A DNA stretch of 64,000 nucleotides from CAIMWS01 sp964409245 (GTDB lineage: Bacteria; Verrucomicrobiota; Verrucomicrobiia; Limisphaerales; UBA1319). The notes below the pieces were generated by a model. That model had not been told where the DNA came from. It did not search any database and worked only from the letters and a program-made list of their open reading frames with translations. The stretch is from positions 1 to 64,000 of the forward strand of contig CAYPCQ010000016.1 of assembly GCA_964409245.1 (NCBI GenBank), written 5' to 3'. The stretch's first letter is position 1. Every line of letters starts with the position of its first letter. The position numbers were made by a program, and so were the translations under genes. Of this stretch, positions 1 through 9,112 are shown one piece after another.

Positions 1-56
1 ACCATACCACCCACCTGGTTTATCTGTATATCTTTTAATGAAACGTTGTACTAGTC

Positions 57-281
57 ATGATGGCCATGCTCTTTATGCTGATGGAACGAGACTCACAGCA
101 GGAGGTGAATCCCCTGTTGAGTTGCGCGGATATCGAAAGGTTGCTGGTGCTTTACTTGCCGCGGCGTGACCTCGATGAGGCGGAAGTGCTTCGGCAGGTG
201 AGAGCGAGCCATCGACTGCGAGCGCGCGCAATCCGCTCCCACACAAAACGCGCGAAAAAACGGAAAAATAAGCGCGTTTAA
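57..281 (+). CDS. Short basic ORF, possibly the tail of a transposase
   Basis: A 74-residue ORF that follows an in-frame stop at 39-41, so it is either a complete small gene or a fragment whose 5' part was lost. The sequence has a hydrophobic start, a middle stretch containing 'LLSCADIERLL' and 'LPRRDLDEAEVLRQ', and a very basic tail rich in Lys and Arg. I do not recognise it with certainty. The basic tail and the LPRRD stretch remind me of the C-termini of some transposases, but this is only an impression, and no inverted repeats or other transposase parts lie inside the window. No clear ribosome binding site precedes it. Confidence 0.35.
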   Translation: MMAMLFMLMERDSQQEVNPLLSCADIERLLVLYLPRRDLDEAEVLRQVRASHRLRARAIRSHTKRAKKRKNKRV

Positions 282-426
282 AATTACGAAGTCAAAATAA
301 ATCCATGCGGGGTGCTTGCTTTGCCTTCCTTGGGAGGGTAGGATTCCCGCCCAGAATCGGGCCATCGTCGGCTGCCCATTGGCGGTCCGCGGTGCGGTTC
401 GCGCCGGATGATCCGCGGTGATTTGA

Positions 427-3357
427 ATGAAAAACAAACACACTTATTGGTGGCGCTGGATGCCGTGCCTCGCGGCCGCCAGCCTGGCCATGGCCGGCGC
501 CGCGCCCAGCGCGGGAAGGCCGGAAACACGCGCCGTGCCTGAAGGGATGTGGGCGGGGGCCGCCGTGCTGGGCCTCCTGTCCGTGTGCGGCTGGACCTGG
601 GGCCTGTATATGAGGCGGCGGCTGTCGCTCCAGGCGGCGGAATTGAAGTTCGAGCTGGAGCGCGAGGCGGCGCTGAAGGCGCGCCACGAGGATCTATTCG
701 AAAACGCCAGCGAACTCATCTTCACCACCAATGCCCAGGGCAGCATAACCTCCTTCAACCGGGCCGGCGAGCGCATCACCGGCTTCCCGCGGGAAGAGGT
801 GCTGCGGATGAGCCTGGAGGATTGGGCGGGCGCCGAAAACTGGGCCAGCATGAAAAAATTCCTGGCCGGAGCCGCCACCGCGGAAACGGTGCTGCCGCAG
901 AGCTGGCTGATCCGGGGGCGCGATGGCCGCCCGATCTCCCTCGAAACCAACCTGCGGATCCACCGCCAGCCCGGCCGGCCAGCCGAAATCCAGGGCATCG
1001 CCCGCGACACCACCGAACGGGAGCGGATGGAAGCGGCCCTCCGCGAGAGCGAAGCCAACTTGAAAACCCTGTTCGGTTCCATCCGGGATTTCCTGTTCGT
1101 GGCCGATCTGGACGGGCGGATCCTCGCGGTGAATTCCACCGTCACCGGGCGGCTGGGCTACCTGGAAAATGAGCTGGCGGGCGCCCACCTGGACATATTG
1201 CACCCCCGGGAGTTCCAGGAGGCGGCACGGGCCATCCCGGGCAGCATCCAGCCGGGCCAGGCGGCGGCCAGCGCCCTCCCGCTGCGGACCAAAGCGGGGC
1301 AATCCATCCCGGTGGAAACCCAGGTCACGCTGGGTTCCTGGAGCGGCCGGCCGGCCATTTTTGGCATCTCCCGGGACATCACCGAGCGCCAACAGGCCGC
1401 CGAGGAGTTGAAGGCCTCCCAGGAGCGGTTCGCCAAAGCTTTCAATTCCAACCCCAATCCGCTGGTGATACACCGGCAGCGGGACGGGCTGGTCCTGGAG
1501 GTCAATGACGCCTTTTTACGGCTGGCGGGCCAGAGCCGGGCCCAGACGGTGGGCAAACCGATCGGGGATCTTCCGCCGGCGGCCAACCCGGAGGACCGCG
1601 AGGCAGTGGACGCGCTCCTGGCCAGCCAGGGCAGCGTGCGGGATTACGAGTTCAAGTTCACCGGCTCCGCGGCGCGGCTGCGCTCGGGGCTGCTGTCGGT
1701 GGAAATCATCGAGCTGGCCGGGGAGCGGTGCCAGCTGTCGGCGGTCAACGACATCACGGAGCGCATTGAGGCGGAGGCCGCCTTGCGGCACAGCCAGGAG
1801 CGCCTGGAATTGGCCCTGGGAGCGGCGGGCATCGGGCTGTGGGAATGGGACGCCATCACGGACCGGATCCAGTTCGATCCCGGGTATGCGGCGATGCATG
1901 GGCAGGCCCTGGAGGAGCTGGACCCGAATTTCGCCGGCTGGAAGAAGCTGGTGCATCCCGAGGATCTGAACCACGTCCTGGCCCAGCTGCAATACCAGCA
2001 GCTGGAAGCCAAAGGCACTTTTGAAATCGAATACCGCATGCGGCACGCCTCGGGCGAATGGCGCTGGATGCTGGACCGGTGCCGGGTGCTGCAGCGCGAT
2101 GGCGGCGGGCGCCCGCTCCGCACGGCGGGCATCCACCTGGATATTTCCGAGCGCAAGCAGGTGGACCAGAACAAACTGGCCATCCAGGACAAGATGCGGG
2201 AGCTGCAGCATTGGGAGAGCATGGGTTTGCTGGCGGGCGGCATCGCGCACGATTTCAACAACCTGCTCACCGCCATCCTGGGCAACGCGAGCCTGGCGCG
2301 CCTGGATCCGCTGTCCCCCGCCCTGGACACCCCGCTGGCGCAGATTGAAAAAGCCGCCCAACGCGCCGCCGAGCTTTGCCGCCAGATGCTGTCCTACGCC
2401 GGCATGGGGCAATTCGCCCTGGCCCGGATCAACCTGACCAGCCTGGCGGAGGAAGGCGCCCCGCTGCTCCACAGCACCATCTCCAAGAAGGCGAACCTCA
2501 AGCTGGAGCTGGACCCCGGGCTGCCCCACGTGGACGCCGATATCTCCCAGGTGCGCCAGGTGCTGCTGAACCTGGTCACCAATGCCGCGGAGGCCTTGGG
2601 CAACCAGGCCGGGGACATCACCATCACCACGGGGGTGATGGAGGCCGATGCCGGGTACCTGCGCAACACCAGCCTGGCCCCGGATTTGCCCGCCGGGAAA
2701 TATGCCTATCTGCGGGTGCAGGATACCGGCTGCGGCATGGCGCCGGAAGTCCTCAGCCGGATTTTCGATCCCTTTTACACCACCAAATTCATGGGGCGCG
2801 GCCTGGGCCTGCCGGTGGTGCTGGGCATCGTGCGCGGCCACCAGGGCGCCCTGAAGGTGGAAAGCGCGCCCGGCAAAGGTTCCACGTTCACCGTCCTGCT
2901 GCCGGCCGCCATGGACGCCACCCAATGGCTGCAAGCGCCCGAGCAGCCGCCGCTCCCCTCCACGGAGCCGTGCACCGTGCTGCTGGTGGATGATGAGGAC
3001 GCCGTGCGGTCCGTGGCCCGGTGCGTCCTGGAACGGGCCAACTTCACCATCCTGGAGGCCGCGAACGGGCGGGAAGGCCTCGAGCAATTCCACCGGCACG
3101 AGCGGGAGATCCAGATTATCCTGCTGGACCTCTCCATGCCGGAAATGAACGGCGAAGAATTCCTCCAGGAGCTGCGCCGCGTCAACCGGACCGTGCCGGT
3201 GGTGTTGTCCAGCGGCTACCTGGAGGAAGCGGCCACCGCGCGTTTCGCCGGACTCGGCCTGGCTGGTTTCGTCCCCAAACCATACCGGGCCTACGATCTG
3301 CCGGACCAGCTGCGCAAGGCCTTGGCGGGCGATGCCCAATCCAAAATCATCAAATAG
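427..3357 (+). CDS. Multi-PAS hybrid sensor histidine kinase with C-terminal receiver
   Basis: A 976-residue hybrid sensor kinase. The N-terminus has a signal-like segment and a membrane helix around residues 41-61. PAS-type sensor domains follow at roughly 88-210, 213-330, 335-450 and 458-580, the last being the PAS_3 type with a 'GEWRWM' stretch. The kinase core has the H-box 'GGIAHDFNNLLTAILGN' with His608, an N-box 'NLVTNAAEAL', the G-box 'DTGCGMAPEV' and 'GRGLGLPVV'. A receiver domain from about residue 850 carries an acidic pocket ('LLVDDEDAV') and Asp901 in 'IILLDLSMPEMNG'. The HDFNN box belongs to the HisKA subgroup common in multi-PAS soluble-signal sensors. No DNA-binding regulator lies next to it, so its partner is unknown. 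The signal could be redox, gas or a small molecule bound by a PAS domain (inference). Confidence 0.93.
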   Translation: MKNKHTYWWRWMPCLAAASLAMAGAAPSAGRPETRAVPEGMWAGAAVLGLLSVCGWTWGLYMRRRLSLQAAELKFELEREAALKARHEDLFENASELIFTTNAQGSITSFNRAGERITGFPREEVLRMSLEDWAGAENWASMKKFLAGAATAETVLPQSWLIRGRDGRPISLETNLRIHRQPGRPAEIQGIARDTTERERMEAALRESEANLKTLFGSIRDFLFVADLDGRILAVNSTVTGRLGYLENELAGAHLDILHPREFQEAARAIPGSIQPGQAAASALPLRTKAGQSIPVETQVTLGSWSGRPAIFGISRDITERQQAAEELKASQERFAKAFNSNPNPLVIHRQRDGLVLEVNDAFLRLAGQSRAQTVGKPIGDLPPAANPEDREAVDALLASQGSVRDYEFKFTGSAARLRSGLLSVEIIELAGERCQLSAVNDITERIEAEAALRHSQERLELALGAAGIGLWEWDAITDRIQFDPGYAAMHGQALEELDPNFAGWKKLVHPEDLNHVLAQLQYQQLEAKGTFEIEYRMRHASGEWRWMLDRCRVLQRDGGGRPLRTAGIHLDISERKQVDQNKLAIQDKMRELQHWESMGLLAGGIAHDFNNLLTAILGNASLARLDPLSPALDTPLAQIEKAAQRAAELCRQMLSYAGMGQFALARINLTSLAEEGAPLLHSTISKKANLKLELDPGLPHVDADISQVRQVLLNLVTNAAEALGNQAGDITITTGVMEADAGYLRNTSLAPDLPAGKYAYLRVQDTGCGMAPEVLSRIFDPFYTTKFMGRGLGLPVVLGIVRGHQGALKVESAPGKGSTFTVLLPAAMDATQWLQAPEQPPLPSTEPCTVLLVDDEDAVRSVARCVLERANFTILEAANGREGLEQFHRHEREIQIILLDLSMPEMNGEEFLQELRRVNRTVPVVLSSGYLEEAATARFAGLGLAGFVPKPYRAYDLPDQLRKALAGDAQSKIIK

Positions 3358-3523
3358 CCCGAGCGGCGGCGTTTTTTTGAACCCCGCGGCCCCGGCCGGG
3401 GATTCATGAGCAAACGGCCCGCAGGCAATGGCCAATCCGGCCCTCGCGGGGCAAACCGGGCACGGCCCAGGACCGCCCGCGGAGGCCACCCAGGGGAAAA
3501 CCCGCGGCCGGACTCATACTGCC

Positions 3524-4138
3524 ATGACACAAACCAGCATCGGCGCCACTGACATGGGAGGGGGGGAAATCGACCCGCAGCCGCTGGTGGTCCAGTCGCA
3601 AGCGGGGGATCCGGAGGCCTTTGGACGGCTGATCGATCTCCATGCCACCCGCCTTTACCGCCAGGCCGTGGCTTTGTGTGGCGACGAAACCACCGCCGAA
3701 GACCTGGTCCAGCAAACCCTGGTTGCGGCGTGGCAGAGCATCGCCCGCTACCAGCCCACGTGCCGGTTTTCCACCTGGCTGTATTCCATATTGCTCCACC
3801 GGCATTGGAAATGGCTGCGCGCCGCCCGGAGCCGGCCCCAGGCCCGCGCCCCTCTGGAAACGCCCGGGAAGCCCGCCCCCCAGGAACAGCAGGCGGCCCC
3901 GGGGCCGTCCCCGGCGGAAACGGTCGAACAAGAGGAACAGCGGGCCGGGCTGCGGGACGAGGTGAACCAGCTGCCTGAAATCCACCGGCAGGTGATCGGG
4001 CTGCGTTTCTTCGAGGAGGCATCGCTGGAGGAAATGGCCGCGGTGCTGGGCTGCTCCACCGGAACCGTTAAATCCCGCCTGCACCATGCCTTGAAAAAAC
4101 TGCGGAAACTCCATGACCGGGAGGGGGCGGCAGGATGA
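3524..4138 (+). CDS. ECF-type RNA polymerase sigma factor
   Basis: A sigma-70 family factor of the extracytoplasmic function group, about 204 residues from the ATG chosen here. Region 2 is visible as 'DPEAFGRLIDLHATRLYRQA', 'TTAEDLVQQTLVAAW' and 'FSTWLYSILLHRHWKW'. A Pro/Glu/Gln-rich linker follows, then region 4 with 'LPEIHRQVIGLRFFEEASL' and the helix-turn-helix 'AAVLGCSTGTVKSRLHHALK'. The reading frame extends upstream to an ATG at 3428, and 3554 is also possible; family length favours 3524, although no strong ribosome binding site is seen at any of them. The anti-sigma factor at 4187 and the membrane protein at 4746 follow on the same strand and probably form one unit. The regulon cannot be read from the sequence. 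Confidence 0.9.
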   Translation: MTQTSIGATDMGGGEIDPQPLVVQSQAGDPEAFGRLIDLHATRLYRQAVALCGDETTAEDLVQQTLVAAWQSIARYQPTCRFSTWLYSILLHRHWKWLRAARSRPQARAPLETPGKPAPQEQQAAPGPSPAETVEQEEQRAGLRDEVNQLPEIHRQVIGLRFFEEASLEEMAAVLGCSTGTVKSRLHHALKKLRKLHDREGAAG

Positions 4139-4186
4139 AATCTGGAACAATTTGAACCTGGAACCGAAAAAGGGGGATTCACAAGC

Positions 4187-4738
4187 ATGAACTGGTTTGG
4201 ACTCAAATGCCGCCGCTGCCGCCAACGGATTCATTGGCTGGCGGCGGATGTCCTGGAAGCTGCGGAAATCCCGAAACTGATGGCCCATCTGAATTCCTGC
4301 CCGCGCTGCGGGGAGTATCAGGCGAAAACCCTAAAAACCGCCGGCCAGCTGCATCAATACCGCCTCAGCCTGAACGAACTGGAACCGGGAGAAGCTGCCC
4401 GCCGGCGCTGGCAACAGGCCCTCCAAACCGGATCCGCCCTGCGGCTTCCCCGGCCGTTCGCAGGGTGGATTCCCGGGCTGGCCGGCGCGCGGCAGCGCTG
4501 GGGGCTGGCCGCCCTGGCTTCCGCCTGGCTGCTGGCTGCGGTGTTGCATTGGACCGGGCCTGAATGCCCCACCGCCGGGCAGGCCCCCGCTCTTTCGGGG
4601 CGGCAACTGCTGGCCACCTTGGTGGCCCGGGATTGCCCCCTATTCCGCAAGGGCTGGCTGTCATCCACCCCGGCGAAGGTGATCACCCATTTCCGGCTCA
4701 GTCCGTCCAGCCGCACAAACCATCAAACCACCCCCTGA
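4187..4738 (+). CDS. Zinc-type anti-sigma factor, single membrane span
   Basis: A 183-residue protein directly after the sigma factor. The N-terminal cytoplasmic part has two cysteine pairs: 'CRRC' near residue 8, and an H-x3-C-x2-C arrangement made by His34, Cys38 and Cys41. The latter is the signature of zinc-binding anti-sigma (ZAS) domains. A hydrophobic helix 'WGLAALASAWLLAAVLHW' at about residues 104-121 would anchor it in the inner membrane, leaving a short outer part. Position and motif together make it the likely cognate inhibitor of the ECF factor: it would hold the sigma factor at the membrane until a signal releases it. The C-terminal 60 residues have no features I recognise. Confidence 0.8.
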   Translation: MNWFGLKCRRCRQRIHWLAADVLEAAEIPKLMAHLNSCPRCGEYQAKTLKTAGQLHQYRLSLNELEPGEAARRRWQQALQTGSALRLPRPFAGWIPGLAGARQRWGLAALASAWLLAAVLHWTGPECPTAGQAPALSGRQLLATLVARDCPLFRKGWLSSTPAKVITHFRLSPSSRTNHQTTP

Positions 4739-4745
4739 TTTTTCC

Positions 4746-6533
4746 ATGAAACTGAACCTTAAAGGTATCAGCTCCCGGCTGATGGCAGGCGGCCGCCTGC
4801 TGGGTCTGGGCTTGCTGACCGGTATTTACCTGGTGGCCGCCGTCACCTGCCTCTGGTTTTTCCTGGGCCTGATCGTGCCGGGGATCACCATTGCCACCAT
4901 CCATAATTATTATGGCTGGAGCCTGGCGGCCGCCCTGATCGCCCTGGCCGCCACCGTAGCCGCCACCGGAAAGTGGCGCCAATTGTTTTCGGGGCAGGCA
5001 CGGACGCTTTACCTCTGGGCCGGGGCCGTCCTGGCCACCGCCATCGACCTCTTTTACTCGGTGGAGAACTGGCGCGGCCGGCGAGCCTGGGCAGCCTGCG
5101 CCGCCACCGCCGCCCAACAGGGATATCCCCTGAGGTTGGAAGCCATCTGGCCCAAACCGGCGCCCGCCGCGCAGGATTTCGCCCAAACGCCCGTCTTCGC
5201 CCCCCTGCTGGAAAAAGCCGCCCTGGCCCAAGCCGCGCCTGATGTGAAGCTGGAAGCGGAACTGGGAAATTGGCTGGGGCTTCCGCGGCCGGCCGGCCGG
5301 GATCTTTTTTACCCGTGGTGGATGGAGGGCGCCTTTTTCAATCCCTCGCCCTGGCTGGCGGCCTGCCAGCAGCAAACGGCCGGGCCGGGGTATCCGCCAT
5401 CCAACCGGGCCGGAATGGTCTTCCCGGAAAACCTGGAAATCGCCTCCACCCGGGAATTGGCCCGGGGGATGACCTCCATTCTGGGGCAATGCCGCGTGGA
5501 TTTGGATGGCGTGCGGGAGGCCTCGCAAAAACCGTGGGTGAGGTTTCCTATCCACCTGGAGCGGAGAGGGATGGGCGCGGCGGCTTTCCCGTCGATCATG
5601 GCGGATCTCGGCCATGCCTTGAGCTTGCGAGCCCTGGCCCGGCTCTATTTAAACCAAACCGAGGAAGCCCTGGCTGATTCCGCCGCCGCCCGCCGGCTGG
5701 CGGAGCTGAACCTGCAAATCCCGTGCCAATTCACCTATCACTATTCCTGCCGGATGGTCCTGGAATCGTTGCAGCCAGTTTGGGAAGGCCTGGCCAAAGA
5801 ATCCTGGTCCGATGACCAGCTGGCCGCCTTGGAAAAACAACTGGAGGCCATGGATTGGATGCAGCATTATCCGGCTGCCTTCCGGAATGACCAGCTATTT
5901 TTCATCGATTTCTGGAACCAGCTTTTCCCAGCCACCCCGGCGCAGCCTGCGAAAACCAGCCTGGCCAGCGTCGATGAGGAGTGGGCGCTGAAGGTGGTGC
6001 GGCTGATTTATCCACGGGGATGGTCCTATCAAAACCAGGCGGGGATCGGCCGCCAACTTTATGCGGAGCTGGATAAACCGTGGGCAGCGGGCCAGCCTAT
6101 TCGCCCTCCGGCGCCGCTCGGGAACCCCCGGTTTTTTTCCCTCGACCCGGTGTGGATGATCTTCATGGCCCCGAAAGTGAACGAGCACCGGGGGGATTGC
6201 CTGCGCAGCTTCGCCCTGGTTCAGACCGCCCTCAGCCAAGCCCGGCTGGCCTGCGCCCTGGAACGCCACCGCCACGCCAAAGGCAGCTATCCGGCGGATT
6301 TAACGGCCCTGCAACCCACTTATATGACCTCCCTCCCGGGGGATCCCTGCGCTGGCCAGCCCATGCGCTACCGGCTTTCCCAGACCAACCGGTTTGTGGT
6401 CTATGCCATCGGTTGGAACCAGCAGGATGACGGTGGAATCATCGCCACCAATGAATATCAGACGCACTTCAATCCGAATGAGGGGGATTGGGCCTGGCGC
6501 TATCCGGAGGCCGTCCTCACAAAGAAATACTGA
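4746..6533 (+). CDS. Membrane-anchored protein of unknown function
   Basis: A 595-residue protein starting 8 bases after the anti-sigma gene. It has three hydrophobic helices in the first 120 residues ('LLGLGLLTGIYLVAAVTC', 'AAALIALAATVAA' and 'LYLWAGAVLATAIDLFYS') and a long soluble part. The soluble part contains alpha-helical stretches, and near the C-terminus 'AKGSYPADLTALQPTYM' followed by 'LPGDPCAGQPMRY'. This last pattern resembles the C-terminal domain of type II secretion pseudopilins and occurs in many membrane proteins of Verrucomicrobiota and Planctomycetota. It is probably co-transcribed with the sigma/anti-sigma pair, and may be part of their signalling path or target. I cannot assign a function. 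Confidence 0.75.
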   Translation: MKLNLKGISSRLMAGGRLLGLGLLTGIYLVAAVTCLWFFLGLIVPGITIATIHNYYGWSLAAALIALAATVAATGKWRQLFSGQARTLYLWAGAVLATAIDLFYSVENWRGRRAWAACAATAAQQGYPLRLEAIWPKPAPAAQDFAQTPVFAPLLEKAALAQAAPDVKLEAELGNWLGLPRPAGRDLFYPWWMEGAFFNPSPWLAACQQQTAGPGYPPSNRAGMVFPENLEIASTRELARGMTSILGQCRVDLDGVREASQKPWVRFPIHLERRGMGAAAFPSIMADLGHALSLRALARLYLNQTEEALADSAAARRLAELNLQIPCQFTYHYSCRMVLESLQPVWEGLAKESWSDDQLAALEKQLEAMDWMQHYPAAFRNDQLFFIDFWNQLFPATPAQPAKTSLASVDEEWALKVVRLIYPRGWSYQNQAGIGRQLYAELDKPWAAGQPIRPPAPLGNPRFFSLDPVWMIFMAPKVNEHRGDCLRSFALVQTALSQARLACALERHRHAKGSYPADLTALQPTYMTSLPGDPCAGQPMRYRLSQTNRFVVYAIGWNQQDDGGIIATNEYQTHFNPNEGDWAWRYPEAVLTKKY

Positions 6534-6788
6534 TGCCTTGGATGGGTATAAAAAGGCCTGGCAGAATTGACTTCTGCCAGGCCGCTAAACCAGGGTCCGC
6601 TTAAGAACGGGAGACCGAACCTGGTGACTGCCTTTCGGCAATGCTCAACCTAACCACAAACCGGGAGGCAATCAAGCCGGGATTTGCGGCACGCAACAGG
6701 CTTGCAAATGGCGGAGGGGGGCGTATGGTGAATTACAGACAGGATCGCGAGCATGAGCATGCCCGGGTTCTTTTTTAGGAGTGCGATT
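6534..6788 (+). other. Structured intergenic stretch with a perfect 12-bp stem
   Basis: A 255-base spacer with no convincing ORF. It begins with a strong hairpin (listed separately), then several shorter inverted repeats: CCAGG at about 6590 with CCTGG at about 6620, TGCC-TTTC-GGCA at about 6629-6640, and ATTTGC with GCAAAT at about 6691-6719. It ends in the AGGAG ribosome binding site of the next gene. The density of pairing suggests a folded leader RNA, but I cannot match it to a known riboswitch class. Confidence 0.35.
6555..6583. terminator. Perfect 12-bp hairpin, probable terminator
   Basis: GGCCTGGCAGAA at 6555-6566 pairs exactly with TTCTGCCAGGCC at 6572-6583 around a 5-base loop. No T-run follows on the + strand; an A-run (6550-6554) precedes it and would be a U-run on the - strand. 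It lies 21 bases after the stop of the upstream gene, so a role in ending that transcript is likely but not certain. Confidence 0.5.
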
Positions 6789-7778
6789 ATGAAAACGCAA
6801 ATTCGATGGCCCCATTGGGGGGCGGTATTCGGCGTCGGTTTAGCCTTGCTAACCCCGGTCCGTGCCAGCGATGACCCCCAGCCTGAAGCGGCCCAGCCGG
6901 CCGCGGCGGCGGAGGCCAAACCGGTGGAAACAGCAGTGGCGGCGCCGGTCGCAACTGCCAGCCTGCCGGTCTCAAAAACCACCACGAGCGTTTCCTATGA
7001 AATCGCCCAGATCGTCAAAATGGTGGAATCGGGCATGGATGCCCAGGTGATCAAGGCCTACGTTGAGAATTCAAAATTTGCCCGCCCCCCCTCGGCGGCC
7101 GAGCTGCTCTTCATGCGGGAACGCAACATACCATCGGACGTCATGGTGGCGTACATCAAACGCGGCAATGAGCTGGTGAAAACCAACGCCGCTACCGCCC
7201 TGGCTCCGAGCTTGAACACGGAGCCGGCGCAGATCCAAACCACCGCCCCCACCCAGGTGACGGCTGCTGCAACCCCGGTTTATACCTACGATACACCCAG
7301 CACAACTTATACTTACACCTATCCCGGCACAACCACCTATGCGCCTTCCACTTACTATTACGACTCCTATCCCGGCGGTGTAATCGTCGCGCCTCCTCCG
7401 CTGCCCCGTCCGCGGCCAATGATGCCCCCGGCCTTTCACCCGACACCCATGCCCATGCCCGGGGGTTACAGCTACGGTATTCATGGCAGCTGGGGTGGCG
7501 GCACACCGGCTCCGCGGCCCAACGCCTATGGAAACATCGGCAGCTGGGGTGGTGGCACCCCTCCTCCGCGAGGCGGAATCAGCCCCAGCCCGGGCTTCGG
7601 CCGCGGGCCAGGGATCGGCGGCGGCCCGGTGATGGGGCCAGCGTCAGGCCGGGCTCCGGGAGGGCCTGGGATTGGTGGAGGCCCGGGAGGAGGCCCAGGC
7701 GGCGGCCGCAGCGGTCCGGGTGGTCCCGGTGGCGGCCCCGGCGGTGGCCCGGGTGGCGGTCCCGGTGGCCGTCGTTGA
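6789..7778 (+). CDS. Secreted protein with Gly/Pro-rich tail
   Basis: A 329-residue exported protein. The start at 6789 is chosen because AGGAG lies 7 bases upstream and a signal peptide follows directly, ending near 'LLTPVRAS'. After an Ala/Pro-rich linker comes a compact helical segment ('YEIAQIVKMVESGMDAQVI' to 'NIPSDVMVAYIKRGNEL', residues about 75-125). A Thr/Tyr/Pro-rich region follows, and the last 100 residues are low-complexity Gly, Pro and Arg, including repeated GGPGGGPGGG units at about 7665-7775. The tail suggests a flexible surface or wall-associated part. No enzymatic motif is visible. An upstream in-frame ATG at 6753 would add 12 residues in front of the signal peptide and looks less likely. 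Confidence 0.75.
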   Translation: MKTQIRWPHWGAVFGVGLALLTPVRASDDPQPEAAQPAAAAEAKPVETAVAAPVATASLPVSKTTTSVSYEIAQIVKMVESGMDAQVIKAYVENSKFARPPSAAELLFMRERNIPSDVMVAYIKRGNELVKTNAATALAPSLNTEPAQIQTTAPTQVTAAATPVYTYDTPSTTYTYTYPGTTTYAPSTYYYDSYPGGVIVAPPPLPRPRPMMPPAFHPTPMPMPGGYSYGIHGSWGGGTPAPRPNAYGNIGSWGGGTPPPRGGISPSPGFGRGPGIGGGPVMGPASGRAPGGPGIGGGPGGGPGGGRSGPGGPGGGPGGGPGGGPGGRR

Positions 7779-8014
7779 TTACTTTCCAACCCGCTGGGGA
7801 GCAATGACTTGGATGGCGGATGCTCCATCCCAGGCCGGTTCGTTTTGCAACCGTCCTCACCGCCGCTGGGCGGCGGGAGTGGCTGGTTGGACAGAGGCTG
7901 GCAGGGGAGCGTGAGGCTTCTCCGCCAACTTGAATCTACCACCCCGGCATAAACCCTGTGCGCCGGTTGCGCCCAACTCCTGACCGGCCTTCCAACCATC
8001 GAGAAAGCTAAGAT

Positions 8015-9073
8015 ATGGATCGCAAATATTATTTGGACCTCGCAGCTTCAGGCCTGCGGATGCCCATTGGCACAGACCTGGTGTTGCATGAGCATGCCGA
8101 TCCGCAGGCGGTTCAACTGGATGGCCACCGCCTCGGCCAGGTCGTGGTGGAAACCGCCCGGCGCTTTCGCACTCCGCTGGCGCTGGCTCACATGAATCTG
8201 GAGGTGGAAAAGGCCGCCTTGCTCTGCGCCTTGGGTATCCCGGAAAGCCAGATCCCGGCCTATCATTTCCGCGAGTGCCCGGTGCCCGGCCATCTGGAAA
8301 TCCTCCAAAAGAAGCCGGCGGCAGCGGATATCCCCCGCTTGCGCGCCCAAGTGGAGGCAGTCGCTCACGTGGCCAAAAAAACTGACCTGGTCCCGGTGGC
8401 CATGTGCATCGGCCCTTTTTCCCTGGCCACCAAACTGCTCGATGATCCGATCGGCGCCATCTTCATTTCCGGCAGCGGGGCCACCGCGCAGGACGACGAG
8501 GAAGTCCGGCGTTTGGAAAAGGTGTTGGAACTGGCGCTGGAAATGGTGTTGATTTCGGTCCGGTGGAAGATCGCCGCCGGGGCGAAAATAGTCTGCATCG
8601 CCGAACCGGCCGCCAACCAGGTTTACTTTTCCCCCCGGCAGCTCCATCAGGGTTCGGATATCTTCGACCGGTATGTCATGAACCTGCACCATAAGATCAA
8701 AGCGTTGTTGGACCAGCACGGGGTGGACCTGTTTTTCCATTGCTGCGGTGAATTAATCGAAGGCCAGGTGCGCCACTTTGCCAGCCTGGATCCGGCCATC
8801 CTCAGCCTGGGCAGTTCCCGCAAGTTATGGGAGGATGCCCGGCTGGTTCCCAAAAGAACGGTTCTATTCGGCAACCTGCCCTCCAAACGCTTTTATTCCG
8901 ACCAATTGGTCACCCAAGCTGAAGTGGTTCAGCAGGCGCGGGAATTGGAGCGAAGGATGAAGGCGGCGGAGCACCCCTTCATCATGGGCAGCGAATGCGA
9001 TGTGCTCAGTGTGGCCGGGTGCACTGAAACCATCCTGGCGAAAGTCCAGGCTTTCCAGGGCGCGGCCGGTTAA
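8015..9073 (+). CDS. URO-D family protein, probable cobamide-type methyltransferase
   Basis: A 352-residue member of the uroporphyrinogen decarboxylase superfamily. Instead of the decarboxylase signature, it shows His242 and Cys244 in 'FFHCCGE' and Cys328 in 'GSECDV'. This H-x-C plus distant Cys set matches the zinc site of the corrinoid methyltransferases related to MtaA and CmuA. It would therefore more likely move a methyl group from a methylated corrinoid protein or substrate to a thiol than make coproporphyrinogen (inference from the family). No corrinoid-binding partner lies beside it; the nearest B12-type protein is the radical SAM gene at 46 kb. The next gene, encoding a RodZ-like protein, follows after 39 bases. 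Confidence 0.75.
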   Translation: MDRKYYLDLAASGLRMPIGTDLVLHEHADPQAVQLDGHRLGQVVVETARRFRTPLALAHMNLEVEKAALLCALGIPESQIPAYHFRECPVPGHLEILQKKPAAADIPRLRAQVEAVAHVAKKTDLVPVAMCIGPFSLATKLLDDPIGAIFISGSGATAQDDEEVRRLEKVLELALEMVLISVRWKIAAGAKIVCIAEPAANQVYFSPRQLHQGSDIFDRYVMNLHHKIKALLDQHGVDLFFHCCGELIEGQVRHFASLDPAILSLGSSRKLWEDARLVPKRTVLFGNLPSKRFYSDQLVTQAEVVQQARELERRMKAAEHPFIMGSECDVLSVAGCTETILAKVQAFQGAAG

Positions 9074-9112
9074 AATCATTGTTTCACCAGGTGGATCCAT
9101 TAGAGTAAGGGC

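Noticed and set aside
1516..3489. Long - strand open frame opposite the hybrid histidine kinase
   Set aside because: The + strand kinase has intact PAS, HisKA, ATPase and receiver motifs. The antisense frame is rich in Gly, His, Arg and Gln without any domain, as expected from GC-rich codon bias.
6590..6660. Glycine-type riboswitch
   Set aside because: A GGGAGACCGAACC stretch looked similar, but the paired P1-P3 layout and the conserved second half are missing, and the downstream gene is not linked to glycine metabolism.
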